Shown here one piece after another: positions 8,231 through 16,484 of a stretch of 64,000 nucleotides of DNA. Origin of the DNA: Okibacterium sp. HSC-33S16 (lineage in GTDB: Bacteria > Actinomycetota > Actinomycetes > Actinomycetales > Microbacteriaceae); assembly GCF_024171565.1 (NCBI RefSeq), contig NZ_JALJZZ010000002.1, forward strand, positions 186,001 to 250,000, written 5' to 3'. Each line of letters opens with the position of its first letter. The first letter of the stretch is position 1. The notes beneath the pieces are model-generated. The model was not told the DNA's origin, made no database searches, and saw only the letters and a list, made by a program, of their open reading frames with translations. A program made the translations under genes and the position numbers.

Positions 8231-9055
8231 CTATCCAACCGCCGGTTCGGCCAGCGATCCGAGCAGGCGAAGTTTTTCCGCCGCGTCACTCTTCTCATCG
8301 GGGTAGTAGATGACGAGAATGACGTCGTCGACGGGCAACTTTTCGCGGTGAAGGTGCAGAGTGCCGACAAGAGGGTGGTGAACGGTCGTCGTCCCACCTT
8401 CGAGTGGTCGAACGTCCTGGCGCGCCCACAAAGTCCGAAAACGTGCGCTCGATAGCGAGAGCTCGCCGACGAGTTCGACCGCGCGTGGATCGCTGATGTC
8501 CTCGCCAAGGGTCTGCCGCGCGAGAGCCACAAAGCTGGTCACCGCCGCTTCCCAACTGTCGTGAAACTCGCGCTCGGCCGGATCCAGCAGAAGCGACCGC
8601 AGCCGATTCTCGCCCGGCGCAAGGCGAGGTGAGAATGCCAGGGCGAGCGAGTTTGACGCGAGGACATCGAAGTATCTGCCCTCTACAAATGCAGGCAGGT
8701 CGAGCGCTGCCAAAAGGTGGTGCAACCGATCTGGCACCCGTTCCATCCGCGGCCGGCGCTGCACCCGCCGACGTGGGTTTGCCAGACCGTGAAGGTATTC
8801 GGACTCCACCTCGTCGAGTTGTAGCACTCGAGCCAGCGCGTCCAACACCTGTGGCGACGGGTTGTGATCACGCCCACGCTCAAGCCGCAAGTAGTAGTCA
8901 CCGCTGATCCCCGCGAGCAGTGCGACTTCTTCTCGCCGCAGCCCCGAGACGCGACGGTTCGAACCCGCGGGAATACCGAATTGCTCCGGCGACACCAACC
9001 CGCGTCGCGCTCGCAGGTACTCACCGAGTCGGTTCGACTCGCCTCCACCATCCAT
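8231..9055 (-). CDS. XRE-family regulator with MmyB-like ligand-binding domain
   Basis: 274 aa. The N-terminal helix-turn-helix (about 12-85) carries the signature SGLRREEVALLAGISGDYYL then RLERGRDHNPS, typical of actinobacterial MmyB-type regulators; the C-terminal ~170 residues (AFSPRLAPGENRLRSLLLDP and following) are the PAS-like MLTR ligand-binding domain that binds fatty-acid-like ligands in MltR/MmyB. ATG 9055 is chosen because the frame upstream lacks domain sequence. It is divergent from the SDR gene at 9194, and regulators of this class usually control such a neighbouring dehydrogenase. Confidence 0.9.
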   Translation of the reverse strand: MDGGGESNRLGEYLRARRGLVSPEQFGIPAGSNRRVSGLRREEVALLAGISGDYYLRLERGRDHNPSPQVLDALARVLQLDEVESEYLHGLANPRRRVQRRPRMERVPDRLHHLLAALDLPAFVEGRYFDVLASNSLALAFSPRLAPGENRLRSLLLDPAEREFHDSWEAAVTSFVALARQTLGEDISDPRAVELVGELSLSSARFRTLWARQDVRPLEGGTTTVHHPLVGTLHLHREKLPVDDVILVIYYPDEKSDAAEKLRLLGSLAEPAVG

Positions 9056-9193
9056 AGCCCTCACCCTACCTACGCTGTGCGCGACAAGAGGGGGCCCTGT
9101 CACTCCCCGGATCGACGGGGACCTTCCTCACCGTGGCCGCCACAGCGAACATTTCGGTGTACCAATCATCGAAACAGAGAAAAGAAGACACTC

Positions 9194-9934
9194 ATGAACA
9201 TCCGCAATCGCACCGTCCTCATCGTTGGCGGCACCTCAGGCATCGGTCTCGGTTTGGCTCGGCGTTTCGCTGCGGCCGGCAGCACCGTAATCGTCGGAGG
9301 GCGCAACACTGGCAAAATCGACGACCTAGAGACCGTCGAGATCGACGTCACCGACGCGGACTCGGTTGCGCGGGCGCGTGACCATGTCCTCGCTACCCAC
9401 CCGGAATTGGACGTCGTCGTGACGATGTCGGGCATCATGCTGATGGAGGACCTCCGCGACCCGGCCCATTTCGCTGAGGCGGAGACCACCATCACCGTGA
9501 ACCTCCTCGGCACTATTCGCGTGATCGACGCGTTCACTCCACATCTGATTCGTCTCGGCGACGCCGACATCATCACCGTCACGTCAGGGATCGCCTTCAT
9601 GCCGTTCCCGCCGATGCCTAGCTATGGCGCTTCGAAAGCGGGCGTGCACGCATATACCGAGTCCCTACGCGCGCAACTTGCCGGGGCAGGGGTTCGCGTG
9701 ACCGAGCTCGTTCCGCCCGCCGTGGCAACGGCGGGTCAAGAGAAAGTCAACCCGGCGGCGCTGCCGCTCGAGGGCTTTCTGGACGAGGTGATCGACCTGT
9801 TGACGGCCACACCAACCCCGAACGAGATCGTCGTTTCGGCCGCGAACCGGCTTCGCTGGGCAGAGCGTGACGGCACATTCGCTGAGCTTCTTGAAGCCCG
9901 TTCGCAATCGCTCGCGTCCCTCTTCGGCCAGTAG
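9194..9934 (+). CDS. Short-chain dehydrogenase (DltE-like SDR)
   Basis: 246 aa. Classical SDR: VGGTSGIGLGLA cofactor motif (about 10-21), GGRN at the end of beta-2, catalytic Ser in TVTSG, Tyr and Lys in YGASK (about 146-150), and NLLGT. The lack of an NAG triad Asn (TMSGIML is found instead) and the overall pattern resemble the DltE-type SDRs. It is preceded by a purine-rich AAAGAAG and is divergent from the MmyB-like regulator, its likely repressor. Substrate unknown. A NIPSNAP gene follows after 27 nt and may be co-transcribed. Confidence 0.88.
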   Translation: MNIRNRTVLIVGGTSGIGLGLARRFAAAGSTVIVGGRNTGKIDDLETVEIDVTDADSVARARDHVLATHPELDVVVTMSGIMLMEDLRDPAHFAEAETTITVNLLGTIRVIDAFTPHLIRLGDADIITVTSGIAFMPFPPMPSYGASKAGVHAYTESLRAQLAGAGVRVTELVPPAVATAGQEKVNPAALPLEGFLDEVIDLLTATPTPNEIVVSAANRLRWAERDGTFAELLEARSQSLASLFGQ

Positions 9935-9961
9935 GGTTGGGGCCAGATCTGAAGGAGTCAC

Positions 9962-10330
9962 ATGCTGGTTGAAGAGCGCACATACGTCCTGCACAGCGAG
10001 GTTCGTCTCGCCGATTACATGGCGGCTTACGAAAATGTGGGGCTACCCATTCAGAAGGAGATCCTCGGCGGATTCCTCGGCTACTTCGTCACCGAGTTCG
10101 GTGTGCAGAATCAACTCACGCACTTCTGGGCATACGAGAACCTCGAGCAGCGCCGCGAACGTCGGGCGCTCCTGGCCGACCACCCGCAGTGGCAAGAGTG
10201 CATGGCCGTCATCAAGCCCATGATCCGCACCATGGAAAACAAGATCATGTACCCGACGGGCTTCTCGCCGATTCGATCACTGCCTGTGGCGAGCACCGAT
10301 GAAAACACGGCGTTCACCTGGTCGATCTAA
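9962..10330 (+). CDS. NIPSNAP-family protein
   Basis: 122 aa. The ferredoxin-like dimeric alpha-beta barrel pattern of NIPSNAP is visible: an opening beta strand with EERTYVLHS, then YMAAYENVGLPIQ, GYFVTEFGVQNQLTHFWAYE and LEQRRERRALL; the HFWAYE segment is the family hallmark. Function is generally unknown; single-domain bacterial members often sit next to oxidoreductases, as here. A strong AAGGAG site lies 6 nt before the ATG. The close spacing to the SDR gene (27 nt) suggests one transcript. Confidence 0.88.
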   Translation: MLVEERTYVLHSEVRLADYMAAYENVGLPIQKEILGGFLGYFVTEFGVQNQLTHFWAYENLEQRRERRALLADHPQWQECMAVIKPMIRTMENKIMYPTGFSPIRSLPVASTDENTAFTWSI

Positions 10331-10452
10331 GCGAGCGGATGCCACGCGGCGCGGTCATTAAGTCCGGCGAACGTCAACCTGTCAACACCTTGCGGGTCTC
10401 ATTGCCGACCCTTTGAATGGGCAACACAGGAAATCACGAGGGAGGACAACCG

Positions 10453-10791
10453 ATGACCGAATCGCTTTCACACAGTGACCTGCCGCTGCCCGAGTTCGAC
10501 CACATCCCGCTCGGCACGCTGCCCCAGCGCATCGCCCCGCTCGACGTCACGGGTGTCACCGCGTTGCTCGACTACGAGAAGGCGCACGGCAACCGCCTGC
10601 CCGTGACTCAGGTGCTCGAGCACCGTATCGAGGCGCTGAACAACGGAGCCGAGCCCAGCGGAACCCTCTCCACCTCCATGCCCGAGGTGCGCACGGGTGC
10701 AGACGCACCGCTTGCCGGACCATCGACCGACGCGCCCCCGATCAACCCGCCGTCGCACGGCGACCCCACGAACCCCGCGCAGCCCCGCTAG
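10453..10791 (+). CDS. Hypothetical protein, Pro/Ala-rich C-terminus
   Basis: 112 aa, not recognised. Residues 1-65 look folded and mostly helical (LPEFDHIPLGTLPQRIAPLD, VTALLDYEKAHGNRLPVTQVL, EHRIEAL); the last 45 are low-complexity and proline-rich, hence probably disordered. ATG 10453 has GGAGG 8 nt upstream. No signal peptide or membrane segment. A 14-bp hairpin follows the stop codon. Because the folded part is short and the tail is disordered, an adaptor or binding role is as likely as catalysis. Confidence 0.7.
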   Translation: MTESLSHSDLPLPEFDHIPLGTLPQRIAPLDVTGVTALLDYEKAHGNRLPVTQVLEHRIEALNNGAEPSGTLSTSMPEVRTGADAPLAGPSTDAPPINPPSHGDPTNPAQPR

Positions 10792-10803
10792 ATCTGCCGG
10801 CCC

Positions 10804-10843
10804 CGTGGCATCCGCTCCTTATATGTAGAGAGCGGATGCCACG
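10804..10843. terminator. 14-bp hairpin with the GGATGCC motif
   Basis: CGTGGCATCCGCTC (10804-10817) pairs exactly with 10830-10843 around a 12-nt loop, 12 nt after the stop of the preceding gene. Its arms carry the intergenic word GCGGATGCCACG found at several gene ends in this window. Confidence 0.6.
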
Positions 10844-11104
10844 TTGTGCGTTAACCGCGCAACGAACGGCTACGGCAGTAACGGACGGAGGATCACGGCG
10901 ATTCCCGACCAGACCGCAGCAATCGGTAAGACAATGGCGGCCAGCGCCCACAGCAACTTCACTCGGCGGGCGCTCGTGGCCCGACGAGTGACATCGCCAG
11001 CCAATTCGTCGAATGCGGCGATATGCGGTCATAGTGAATATTCCGGACGATCTCGATGTGGACGAAGTCAACTGTCCAGCGCAGAATGGATATAGGAGGT
11101 CCCA
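10844..11104. other. Intergenic stretch with a possible membrane-peptide remnant
   Basis: On the minus strand the frame 11028-10870 reads a short polar start, then KLLWALAAIVLPIAAVWSG (a clear transmembrane helix) and stops. It has no start codon and is preceded by a stop, so it looks like a decayed or frameshifted small membrane gene. Nothing else is seen here until the ribosome site of the next gene. Confidence 0.25.
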
Positions 11105-11278
11105 GTGGTTCAAAAAGAAAACAAGCCCAGTGCTCTCCAGCGCCGAATAGAAGCGGGTAAAGCCGAACCGATTAGCGATCGCGAACGCGCGCAACTCGCA
11201 CAACTGCGGGCGACTTATGCCAAGCGCTTCGGGGCCAAGGCTGAGCGTCGCCTTTCCGATGCATTGCGGAGCGCATAG
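11105..11278 (+). CDS. Small basic helical protein (57 aa)
   Basis: GTG start with an almost perfect Shine-Dalgarno, TATAGGAGGT ending 4 nt upstream. The protein is short, charged and helical: VVQKENKPSALQRRIEAGKA, then EPISDRERAQLAQLRATYAK, RFGAKAERRLSDALRSA. It has no Cys, membrane segment or signal peptide. The perfect ribosome site and unbroken frame are the main support; I do not recognise the family. It might be a nucleic-acid- or ribosome-associated peptide given its charge, but that is a guess. Confidence 0.6.
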   Translation: MVQKENKPSALQRRIEAGKAEPISDRERAQLAQLRATYAKRFGAKAERRLSDALRSA

Positions 11279-11437
11279 GGCGATTCGCCTCCTGTCCGCG
11301 GCTTTCCTCCAGTGCCATTAGTTGGCCGCGTTCAACGTAGTCATGACGCGCTGAGGTGGCCTGAACGCCGGTGTGCGGGGCATGGCCTGATCGTGTTCAG
11401 CACTCCAGCGGCGTTGATCTGTCTGCGGCTCAGCGGG

Positions 11438-12013
11438 TCAGCGCTGCATCAGTGCGTCCATGCCCACTGCGACCGATGCGGCCAGGCGGAAGTCAACGCG
11501 CTGGTCCGGCACGGTGACCGTGTACCGGTCGCGGAGGCTGAACTGGCGTTCGCTGGTTAGCACCGGAGCGCCGGTTGCACGATCGGTGAAGTCGAAGTGG
11601 AACGCCACCGGGATATCGACAAACCGGCGAATGAGGGCAACCGCTTGGTTGCGTTCCTGGCCGTACGCCTCGAGCCCCGGAGCGTGGAGGTGGAAGGAGG
11701 AGCGGAGCAAGCTGGCGCCGAAGTCCTTCTGGAACGAGCCGAGAACGGTCCCGTCGGCGGCGGTTATGTCGTATGACGCAGCGAGATCGAGCGCTTGCCT
11801 AGCCCTGAAACCGAACAGCGGCTGCGTCTTGCCTTCATCGGCGAAAAACGTAACCTGCTCGCGCATGGCGAGGCGTTTCTGCTGGGCGAGCGCGAACATC
11901 CGCCCCTCTGAACCGTCCGGGTTCACCTCGCGAATCTCGTAGCGGTTCACCATCATGGTGATCCGCTGCGTCACGTAGAACTGCGGGAGGTATTGGAAGG
12001 TGGGGGCAGGCAT
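11438..12013 (-). CDS. LURP-one-related / scramblase-like protein
   Basis: 191 aa. The pattern is that of the Tubby/LURP-one-related family: YLPQFYVTQRITMMVNRYEI at the start, RMFALAQQKRLA, then strands ending in LGFQK-like GSFQKDFGASLLRSS, and a C-terminal DRYTVTVPDQRVD. Members have a beta-barrel around a central hydrophobic helix; bacterial ones have no proven function. ATG 12013 opens at the family start, with GGAAGA about 8 nt upstream. It is divergent from the coiled-coil protein gene at 12284. Length is normal for the family. Confidence 0.85.
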   Translation of the reverse strand: MPAPTFQYLPQFYVTQRITMMVNRYEIREVNPDGSEGRMFALAQQKRLAMREQVTFFADEGKTQPLFGFRARQALDLAASYDITAADGTVLGSFQKDFGASLLRSSFHLHAPGLEAYGQERNQAVALIRRFVDIPVAFHFDFTDRATGAPVLTSERQFSLRDRYTVTVPDQRVDFRLAASVAVGMDALMQR

Positions 12014-12067
12014 AGGGCAAGTCTTCCATGGGCCCCCGTCGGCGCCGAAGCCGTTGAATCCCTGATG

Positions 12068-12097
12068 ACGGGCCCCAGCCGCTGGGTTGGGGCCCGT
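12068..12097. repeat. 10-bp inverted repeat (hairpin) in a divergent promoter region
   Basis: ACGGGCCCCA (12068-12077) and TGGGGCCCGT (12088-12097) can pair around a 10-nt loop. It lies upstream of the LURP-like gene rather than after a gene, so it may be a leader hairpin or an operator rather than a terminator. Confidence 0.4.
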
Positions 12098-12283
12098 CGC
12101 TGAAGCCTCCGAGTGTCGACCGCTCACTCCGCTCGGTAGCCCCCGCATTGGGCAGCCCTCGAGCACCCCAGCGACGCGTGTGAAGTTCAGAGCCATTACA
12201 GGCCGTGGAACCATTACCCCCGTGTTGGAGTCTCGACCGACCAATGTAGGGCAGATAGCCTTCCGCATAAGCAAAGGAAAATG

Positions 12284-13003
12284 ATGGGCAACGAACACGA
12301 CACAGAAGTCGAGCACTCAGAGTTGGCTCTTGATCTCGGCTCCGAACACAGCGTCGTCGTGGAACCGAATTCCTCGCGTCTCGCGTCCACACGTCTGAGG
12401 TTGGGAGCTCTTCCGCCATGGGCCAGAAAAGGGCTGTTCGTGCTCAGCGGTGCGACGGTCCTTCTGTTGGTCGCGTCCATTGTGGGGTTTGCCCTCAACG
12501 CATCCAGCCAACAGGTGGCAGCTGATCGTCTCGCCACGTCAGAGAAGCTCGAGGAAAGCCTGACCGAAGCGAAAGAGGACCTTTACGCCGCGAATGGAAT
12601 GGTTACTGATCTCGAAAAGGAAGTTGACACTATTGAGAGTCGCGAACGAGTCGTTGCTGATCGCCAGACCGGATTAGACGCTCGCGAGAAGCTTGTTGTT
12701 GAACGGGAGACCGCCGTTCAAGCCCGAGAAACAGCAATCGACGCAAAGGAGAAGCAGGTCGAAGCCTCCACGTTCGGAGACGGTGTGCGTGTCGTTGGCA
12801 CGACCGTGCAGCCTGGAACGTACACGACACAGGGCGGCGATGGATCGAATTCTGTTGGTTGTTACTACGCGTGGAAGACGGGGACGGGGAGTGATTCAGA
12901 CATCGTTGACAACAACATCGTTAACGGTGCTGCCACCGTGACTCTTCGTGCGGGCGAGATCTTCGAATCGTCGTCGTGTCAGGATTGGATCAAAGTCGGT
13001 TAA
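12284..13003 (+). CDS. Membrane-anchored coiled-coil protein with a C-terminal beta domain
   Basis: 239 aa. Order: acidic cytoplasmic N-terminus (1-45), one transmembrane helix (about 50-72, FVLSGATVLLLVASIVGFAL), a long charged coiled coil (about 80-160), and a C-terminal domain with the pattern VGTTVQPGTYTTQ ... CYYAWKTG ... TVTLRAGEIFESSSCQDW. That last pattern is found in many actinobacterial secreted proteins of unknown function; its two Cys could form a disulphide. So the domain is probably exposed on the cell surface on a stalk. Of two adjacent ATGs, 12284 sits better behind AAAGGAAA. Confidence 0.8.
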   Translation: MGNEHDTEVEHSELALDLGSEHSVVVEPNSSRLASTRLRLGALPPWARKGLFVLSGATVLLLVASIVGFALNASSQQVAADRLATSEKLEESLTEAKEDLYAANGMVTDLEKEVDTIESRERVVADRQTGLDAREKLVVERETAVQARETAIDAKEKQVEASTFGDGVRVVGTTVQPGTYTTQGGDGSNSVGCYYAWKTGTGSDSDIVDNNIVNGAATVTLRAGEIFESSSCQDWIKVG

Positions 13004-13038
13004 CGAATGGTGTGTGTCGGCCGGATGGTTGTCGCGCT

Positions 13039-13974
13039 CTAGCCGACCTCGAAGTAGAACGGCTCAGTATCGGTGTCTCCGTCGTCGTAGGAGAGCGCCC
13101 AGTACCCGCTCGTTGGATCGTCCACCGGAACAGCGATCACGACATTGCCCGTCGTGCTCTCGCCCAAGTTGAGGTCCGGGAGCAGCGCGAACTCCGGTTC
13201 CGGCGCGATCACGTACTCGTCGTCGGGGCTGAAGCTGTGGCCGTCGGGTGAGACGTATTCCACGATCATCTCGGTGGCCGCTGAGGTGTGCGTCGCTGAC
13301 AGCGATGTGACCGTCACTCGCGCGAGCGCCCACTGCATGCCGGCAGGCGCTTCGATGTTGCGGGCATTGCCGAGGACCTGCTCGGTGGCATCGACAACGG
13401 ATGCCGTCACCGTCGCCTCGTAGGCCGGCTCGCCAGCCTCGTCGAGAAGGTCAACGACCGTGCCGAGTGGAAGCAGCTCGATCGGCGCGGAGAACGGAGC
13501 CTCTGTTGCCTCCTCGGAACTGCGCGGCACCTCGCTCGAGTACTCATCGACCGCTCCACCCACGGCGAAGATGAAGCCGAAGGTGTACACGAAGATCATG
13601 ATGAACGCGACGATCATCGAGACGCCCGACAGTACGAGCCCCCAGATCGCCTGGCGGCGGGGCCGGTCGGCAAGCGCGAGCCCGACGATCCCCACGATGA
13701 CGCCAGCGGGTCCGAGTAAGAACGAGAAGAAATTCGCGATCGGGATGAACGCCACGACGATCGACCCGATGCCGATGATGAGGGCCGCGAGTCCGGGTCC
13801 GTTGCTGCGTTTCGGTGGCGTCGGCCCGACCGCGGTGTAGCCGTACGGCAGCTGTGGCTGCGGGTAATAGTGGGCTGCGCTATACGGCGGCTGCGGCGTC
13901 GGGGATGGCAGCGGGTTCTGGCCTTGGCCTGCGGGATCCGCGGGTCCGTAGGGGCTCGGCGGGGAGTTCGTCAT
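13039..13974 (-). CDS. DUF4190-type membrane protein with C-terminal Ig-like domain
   Basis: 311 aa. A proline/glutamine/tyrosine-rich N-terminus (1-55) precedes two membrane segments with the DUF4190 pattern (AALIIGIGSIVVAFIPIANF, GPAGVIVGIVGLALA, and a further helix at GLVLSGVSMIVAFIMIFVYT). The outer part (about 150-311) resembles DUF4352-type Ig-like domains, with WALARVTVTSLSATHTS as a core strand. Such proteins are usually extracytoplasmic and of unknown role. It is divergent from the M20 amidohydrolase gene and convergent with the coiled-coil gene. Confidence 0.8.
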   Translation of the reverse strand: MTNSPPSPYGPADPAGQGQNPLPSPTPQPPYSAAHYYPQPQLPYGYTAVGPTPPKRSNGPGLAALIIGIGSIVVAFIPIANFFSFLLGPAGVIVGIVGLALADRPRRQAIWGLVLSGVSMIVAFIMIFVYTFGFIFAVGGAVDEYSSEVPRSSEEATEAPFSAPIELLPLGTVVDLLDEAGEPAYEATVTASVVDATEQVLGNARNIEAPAGMQWALARVTVTSLSATHTSAATEMIVEYVSPDGHSFSPDDEYVIAPEPEFALLPDLNLGESTTGNVVIAVPVDDPTSGYWALSYDDGDTDTEPFYFEVG

Positions 13975-14078
13975 ACTCCCCAGTCTTCCGCATCACAAGT
14001 TCTCGCTCGAGGGGAGTGACGCGCACCCGTGCAGGTATAACGTGGCCATCACCGAAACGGGTCGAGGGAGAAACGACA

Positions 14079-15332
14079 GTGACTGTTGAAGCATCGGTAC
14101 TTTCACGGCTGGCCGAGATTCGCGCCTGGCAGGAGGACCTGTACCGCGACCTGCACGCGCACCCGGAGTTGTCGCACCAGGAGCACGAGACTGCTCGCAA
14201 AGTCGCCGAACGGCTCGCCGAGTTCGGCTTCGACGTGCACGCGGGCATCGGCGGCACCGGCGTCGTCGGCATCCTGAACAACGGCGACGGGCCGACCGTG
14301 CTGCTGCGCGCCGACATGGACGCGTTGCCAGTGAAGGAGTCGACCGGGCTCGATTACGCCAGCACAGCGACGGCAACCGATGCGGCGGGCAACGAGGTAC
14401 CGGTTGCGCACGCGTGCGGACACGACACCCACGTCGCCAGCCTCGTCGGCGCTGCCGAACTGCTCGCGAACGCGACCGACCAGTGGAGCGGCACTCTCGT
14501 CGCCCTGTTCCAGCCAGCGGAAGAGACCGGCGACGGCGCTCAAGGCATGCTCGAGAGCGGGCTGGCCGAGCTCATCCCGACACCCGACGTCGCGTTCGCC
14601 CAACACGTCCTGCCGGGCATCGCTGGCACCGTCAACACTCTCGCCGGCCCCGTGCTCTCGGCCGCAGACAGCATGCGCATCACCGTGTTCGGTCGCGGCG
14701 GCCACGGTTCGATGCCGCAGGCGACGATCGACCCGGTCGTCCTCGCAGCCATGATCGTCGTCCGCCTACAAACCGTCGTCTCGCGTGAGGCCCCGCCGAG
14801 CGAAACTGCCGTGCTCACCGTCGGCAGCCTGCAGGCCGGAACCAAGAGCAACATCATCCCCGACCGCGCCGTCATCCAACTCAACGTGCGCACCTACAGC
14901 GACACCACCCGCACGACGATCCTCGACGCCATTCGACGCATCGTCACCGCGGAATGTGACGCGTCCGGGTCGCCACAGCCGCCCGAGTTCGAGCTTTTCG
15001 ACCGCTTCCCGCTGACCGACAACGATGCCGAAGCCACGCAGAAAGTGACGGATGCCTTTGACGCATTTTTCGTTGATCGCGCCGGTTCACTGCCGCAACA
15101 GACCGCGAGCGAGGACTTCAGCGACATCCCGACGGCACTCGCTACTCCCTATACCTACTGGGGCATCGGCTGCACGGATCCCGGGCTGTGCCGCGCGGCG
15201 GTGGAGGCGGGCCGGGTCTCGCAGGACGTGCCGGTGAACCACGCGCCGAACTTTGCGCCCGTGCTTCAACCGACACTCGACACCGGAACCGAGGCGCTCG
15301 TCGTCGCCGCGCTCGCGTGGCTGGCCCGATGA
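14079..15332 (+). CDS. M20-family amidohydrolase (hippurate hydrolase-like)
   Basis: 417 aa. Di-metal peptidase/amidohydrolase of the M20D group, which cleaves N-acyl amino acids. Metal motifs are in place: DLHAHPELSHQEHET (about 24-38), RADMDALPV (75-83), AHACGHDTHVA (about 108-118) and FQPAEE (about 145-150), with the C-terminal His supplied by the NHAPNFAP segment near 390. The dimerisation domain lies between about 190 and 300. GTG 14079 follows GAGGGAG. The next gene starts inside the last codons (ATGA), so the two are coupled. Confidence 0.9.
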   Translation: MTVEASVLSRLAEIRAWQEDLYRDLHAHPELSHQEHETARKVAERLAEFGFDVHAGIGGTGVVGILNNGDGPTVLLRADMDALPVKESTGLDYASTATATDAAGNEVPVAHACGHDTHVASLVGAAELLANATDQWSGTLVALFQPAEETGDGAQGMLESGLAELIPTPDVAFAQHVLPGIAGTVNTLAGPVLSAADSMRITVFGRGGHGSMPQATIDPVVLAAMIVVRLQTVVSREAPPSETAVLTVGSLQAGTKSNIIPDRAVIQLNVRTYSDTTRTTILDAIRRIVTAECDASGSPQPPEFELFDRFPLTDNDAEATQKVTDAFDAFFVDRAGSLPQQTASEDFSDIPTALATPYTYWGIGCTDPGLCRAAVEAGRVSQDVPVNHAPNFAPVLQPTLDTGTEALVVAALAWLAR

Positions 15333-15748
15333 GCGACTGGAACCAACGGATCATTGACGAGTTCCGAGCCAACGGCGGGCAGGTCGAGACGGCGGGGTTC
15401 GGTCGACGGCTGGTGCTCGTGCACCATGTCGGCGCGAAGAGCGGCACGGAACGTATCGCGCCGGTTATGGTTATCCGCACCGACCCCGACACCTGGCTGA
15501 TCGCTGCGTCGAAGGGGGGAGCGCCCGACAACCCGTCCTGGTTTCACAACCTCCTCGCGCACCCCGACGTGACTATCGAAACGCCCGACGACGGTGTCGT
15601 GCCGGTGCGCGCCGAGCGGCTCGAGGGCGAGGCACGAGACGACGCGTGGGCCCGGTTCAAGGAAACGAGTCCCGGGTTCGGTGAGTACGAGCAACGAACG
15701 CACCGAGTGATCCCCGTGTTCGCGCTGCGTCGCCGAGCCGCGGAGTAG
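15329..15748 (+). CDS. Nitroreductase-family (F420-type) oxidoreductase
   Basis: 139 aa. The small split-barrel fold of the DDN/F420 family is indicated by RRLVLVHHVGAKSGTERIAP (about 23-43), then WLIAASKGGAPDNPSWFHNL (61-80) and HPDVTIE. Members use the deazaflavin F420 to reduce diverse substrates; the Mycobacterium DDN enzyme activates nitroimidazoles. It overlaps the amidohydrolase stop by 4 nt, so the two are translationally coupled, although a joint pathway is not obvious. Confidence is high for the family and low for substrate. Confidence 0.88.
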   Translation: MSDWNQRIIDEFRANGGQVETAGFGRRLVLVHHVGAKSGTERIAPVMVIRTDPDTWLIAASKGGAPDNPSWFHNLLAHPDVTIETPDDGVVPVRAERLEGEARDDAWARFKETSPGFGEYEQRTHRVIPVFALRRRAAE

Positions 15749-15754
15749 TCCTGG

Positions 15755-16408
15755 TTAGTCGTCGGCTCTGTCACTGTCGTCGGTGCGGACCCCGGGCGGC
15801 ATGGGCGCGTTGAGGTTGAAGCGAACGCCGAGCACCCGGATGACAAAGCACACGGCGGCGGCGATCATGGCTGCGACGAAACCCTCGACGCCCAGCAGAA
15901 TCGCCACAACGATGATGAGCGCGCCGATGAGCGCAGGGATCGCATAGAGCCCGTCGCTCATGACGGAGGGCACCCGTCGAATGAGGGTGTCGCGCAGGGT
16001 TCCGCCACCGACTGCGGTGATGGCACCGAGGATGACCGCTTGCGCCGGGCCGAGTCCGAAGTCGAGCGCCTTCGTCGCACCGGTGACAGCGAAGACGCTG
16101 AGCCCAACGGCGTCGAGGATCTCGATCGGCCAGGCGAGCCGGTCGAGCCGCTGGCTGAAGGCGAAGGCGATCAGTGCGCCGGCTGCGGCGACCGTGAGGT
16201 AGCGCCAGTCGCTGAATGTCGCCGGGGGAGTCGCGCCGAGGATGAGATCCCGGATGATGCCGCCGCCGATGGCGGTGAGCATGCCGAGTGTGAGGACGCC
16301 GACGATGTCGAGCCGCGCGAAGCGCACGGCGGCGAGTGCGCCGTTGAGCCCGAAAGCGAAGGTGCCGAGCAGGTCGAGCGTGAGCAGGAGCGGAGACTCA
16401 AATCCCAT
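15755..16408 (-). CDS. TRIC-type cation channel (UPF0126)
   Basis: 217 aa, seven membrane helices. Two repeats carry the Gly-rich TRIC signature: GMLTAIGGGIIRDLILG (about 42-58) and GAITAVGGGTLRDTLIR (about 128-144), each followed by a charged Arg-Asp, as in bacterial trimeric intracellular cation channels. These pass K+ as homotrimers. The protein starts with MGFESPLLLTLDLLGTFAF and ends in a short acidic tail. It is convergent with the F420-type gene with only 6 nt between them, and it is downstream of GntR on the same strand. Confidence 0.9.
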   Translation of the reverse strand: MGFESPLLLTLDLLGTFAFGLNGALAAVRFARLDIVGVLTLGMLTAIGGGIIRDLILGATPPATFSDWRYLTVAAAGALIAFAFSQRLDRLAWPIEILDAVGLSVFAVTGATKALDFGLGPAQAVILGAITAVGGGTLRDTLIRRVPSVMSDGLYAIPALIGALIIVVAILLGVEGFVAAMIAAAVCFVIRVLGVRFNLNAPMPPGVRTDDSDRADD

Positions 16409-16484
16409 GGCGACCCTTCTGGCTGCTCATCATGCAAGAAGTCTGCCGCACTCTGCGTTCGAGTGCGGGATCACTGCAGCGCGT

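Noticed and set aside
10742-11203. A 153-codon minus-strand frame
   Set aside because: It crosses a hairpin and the 57-aa gene; product has no domain-like order.
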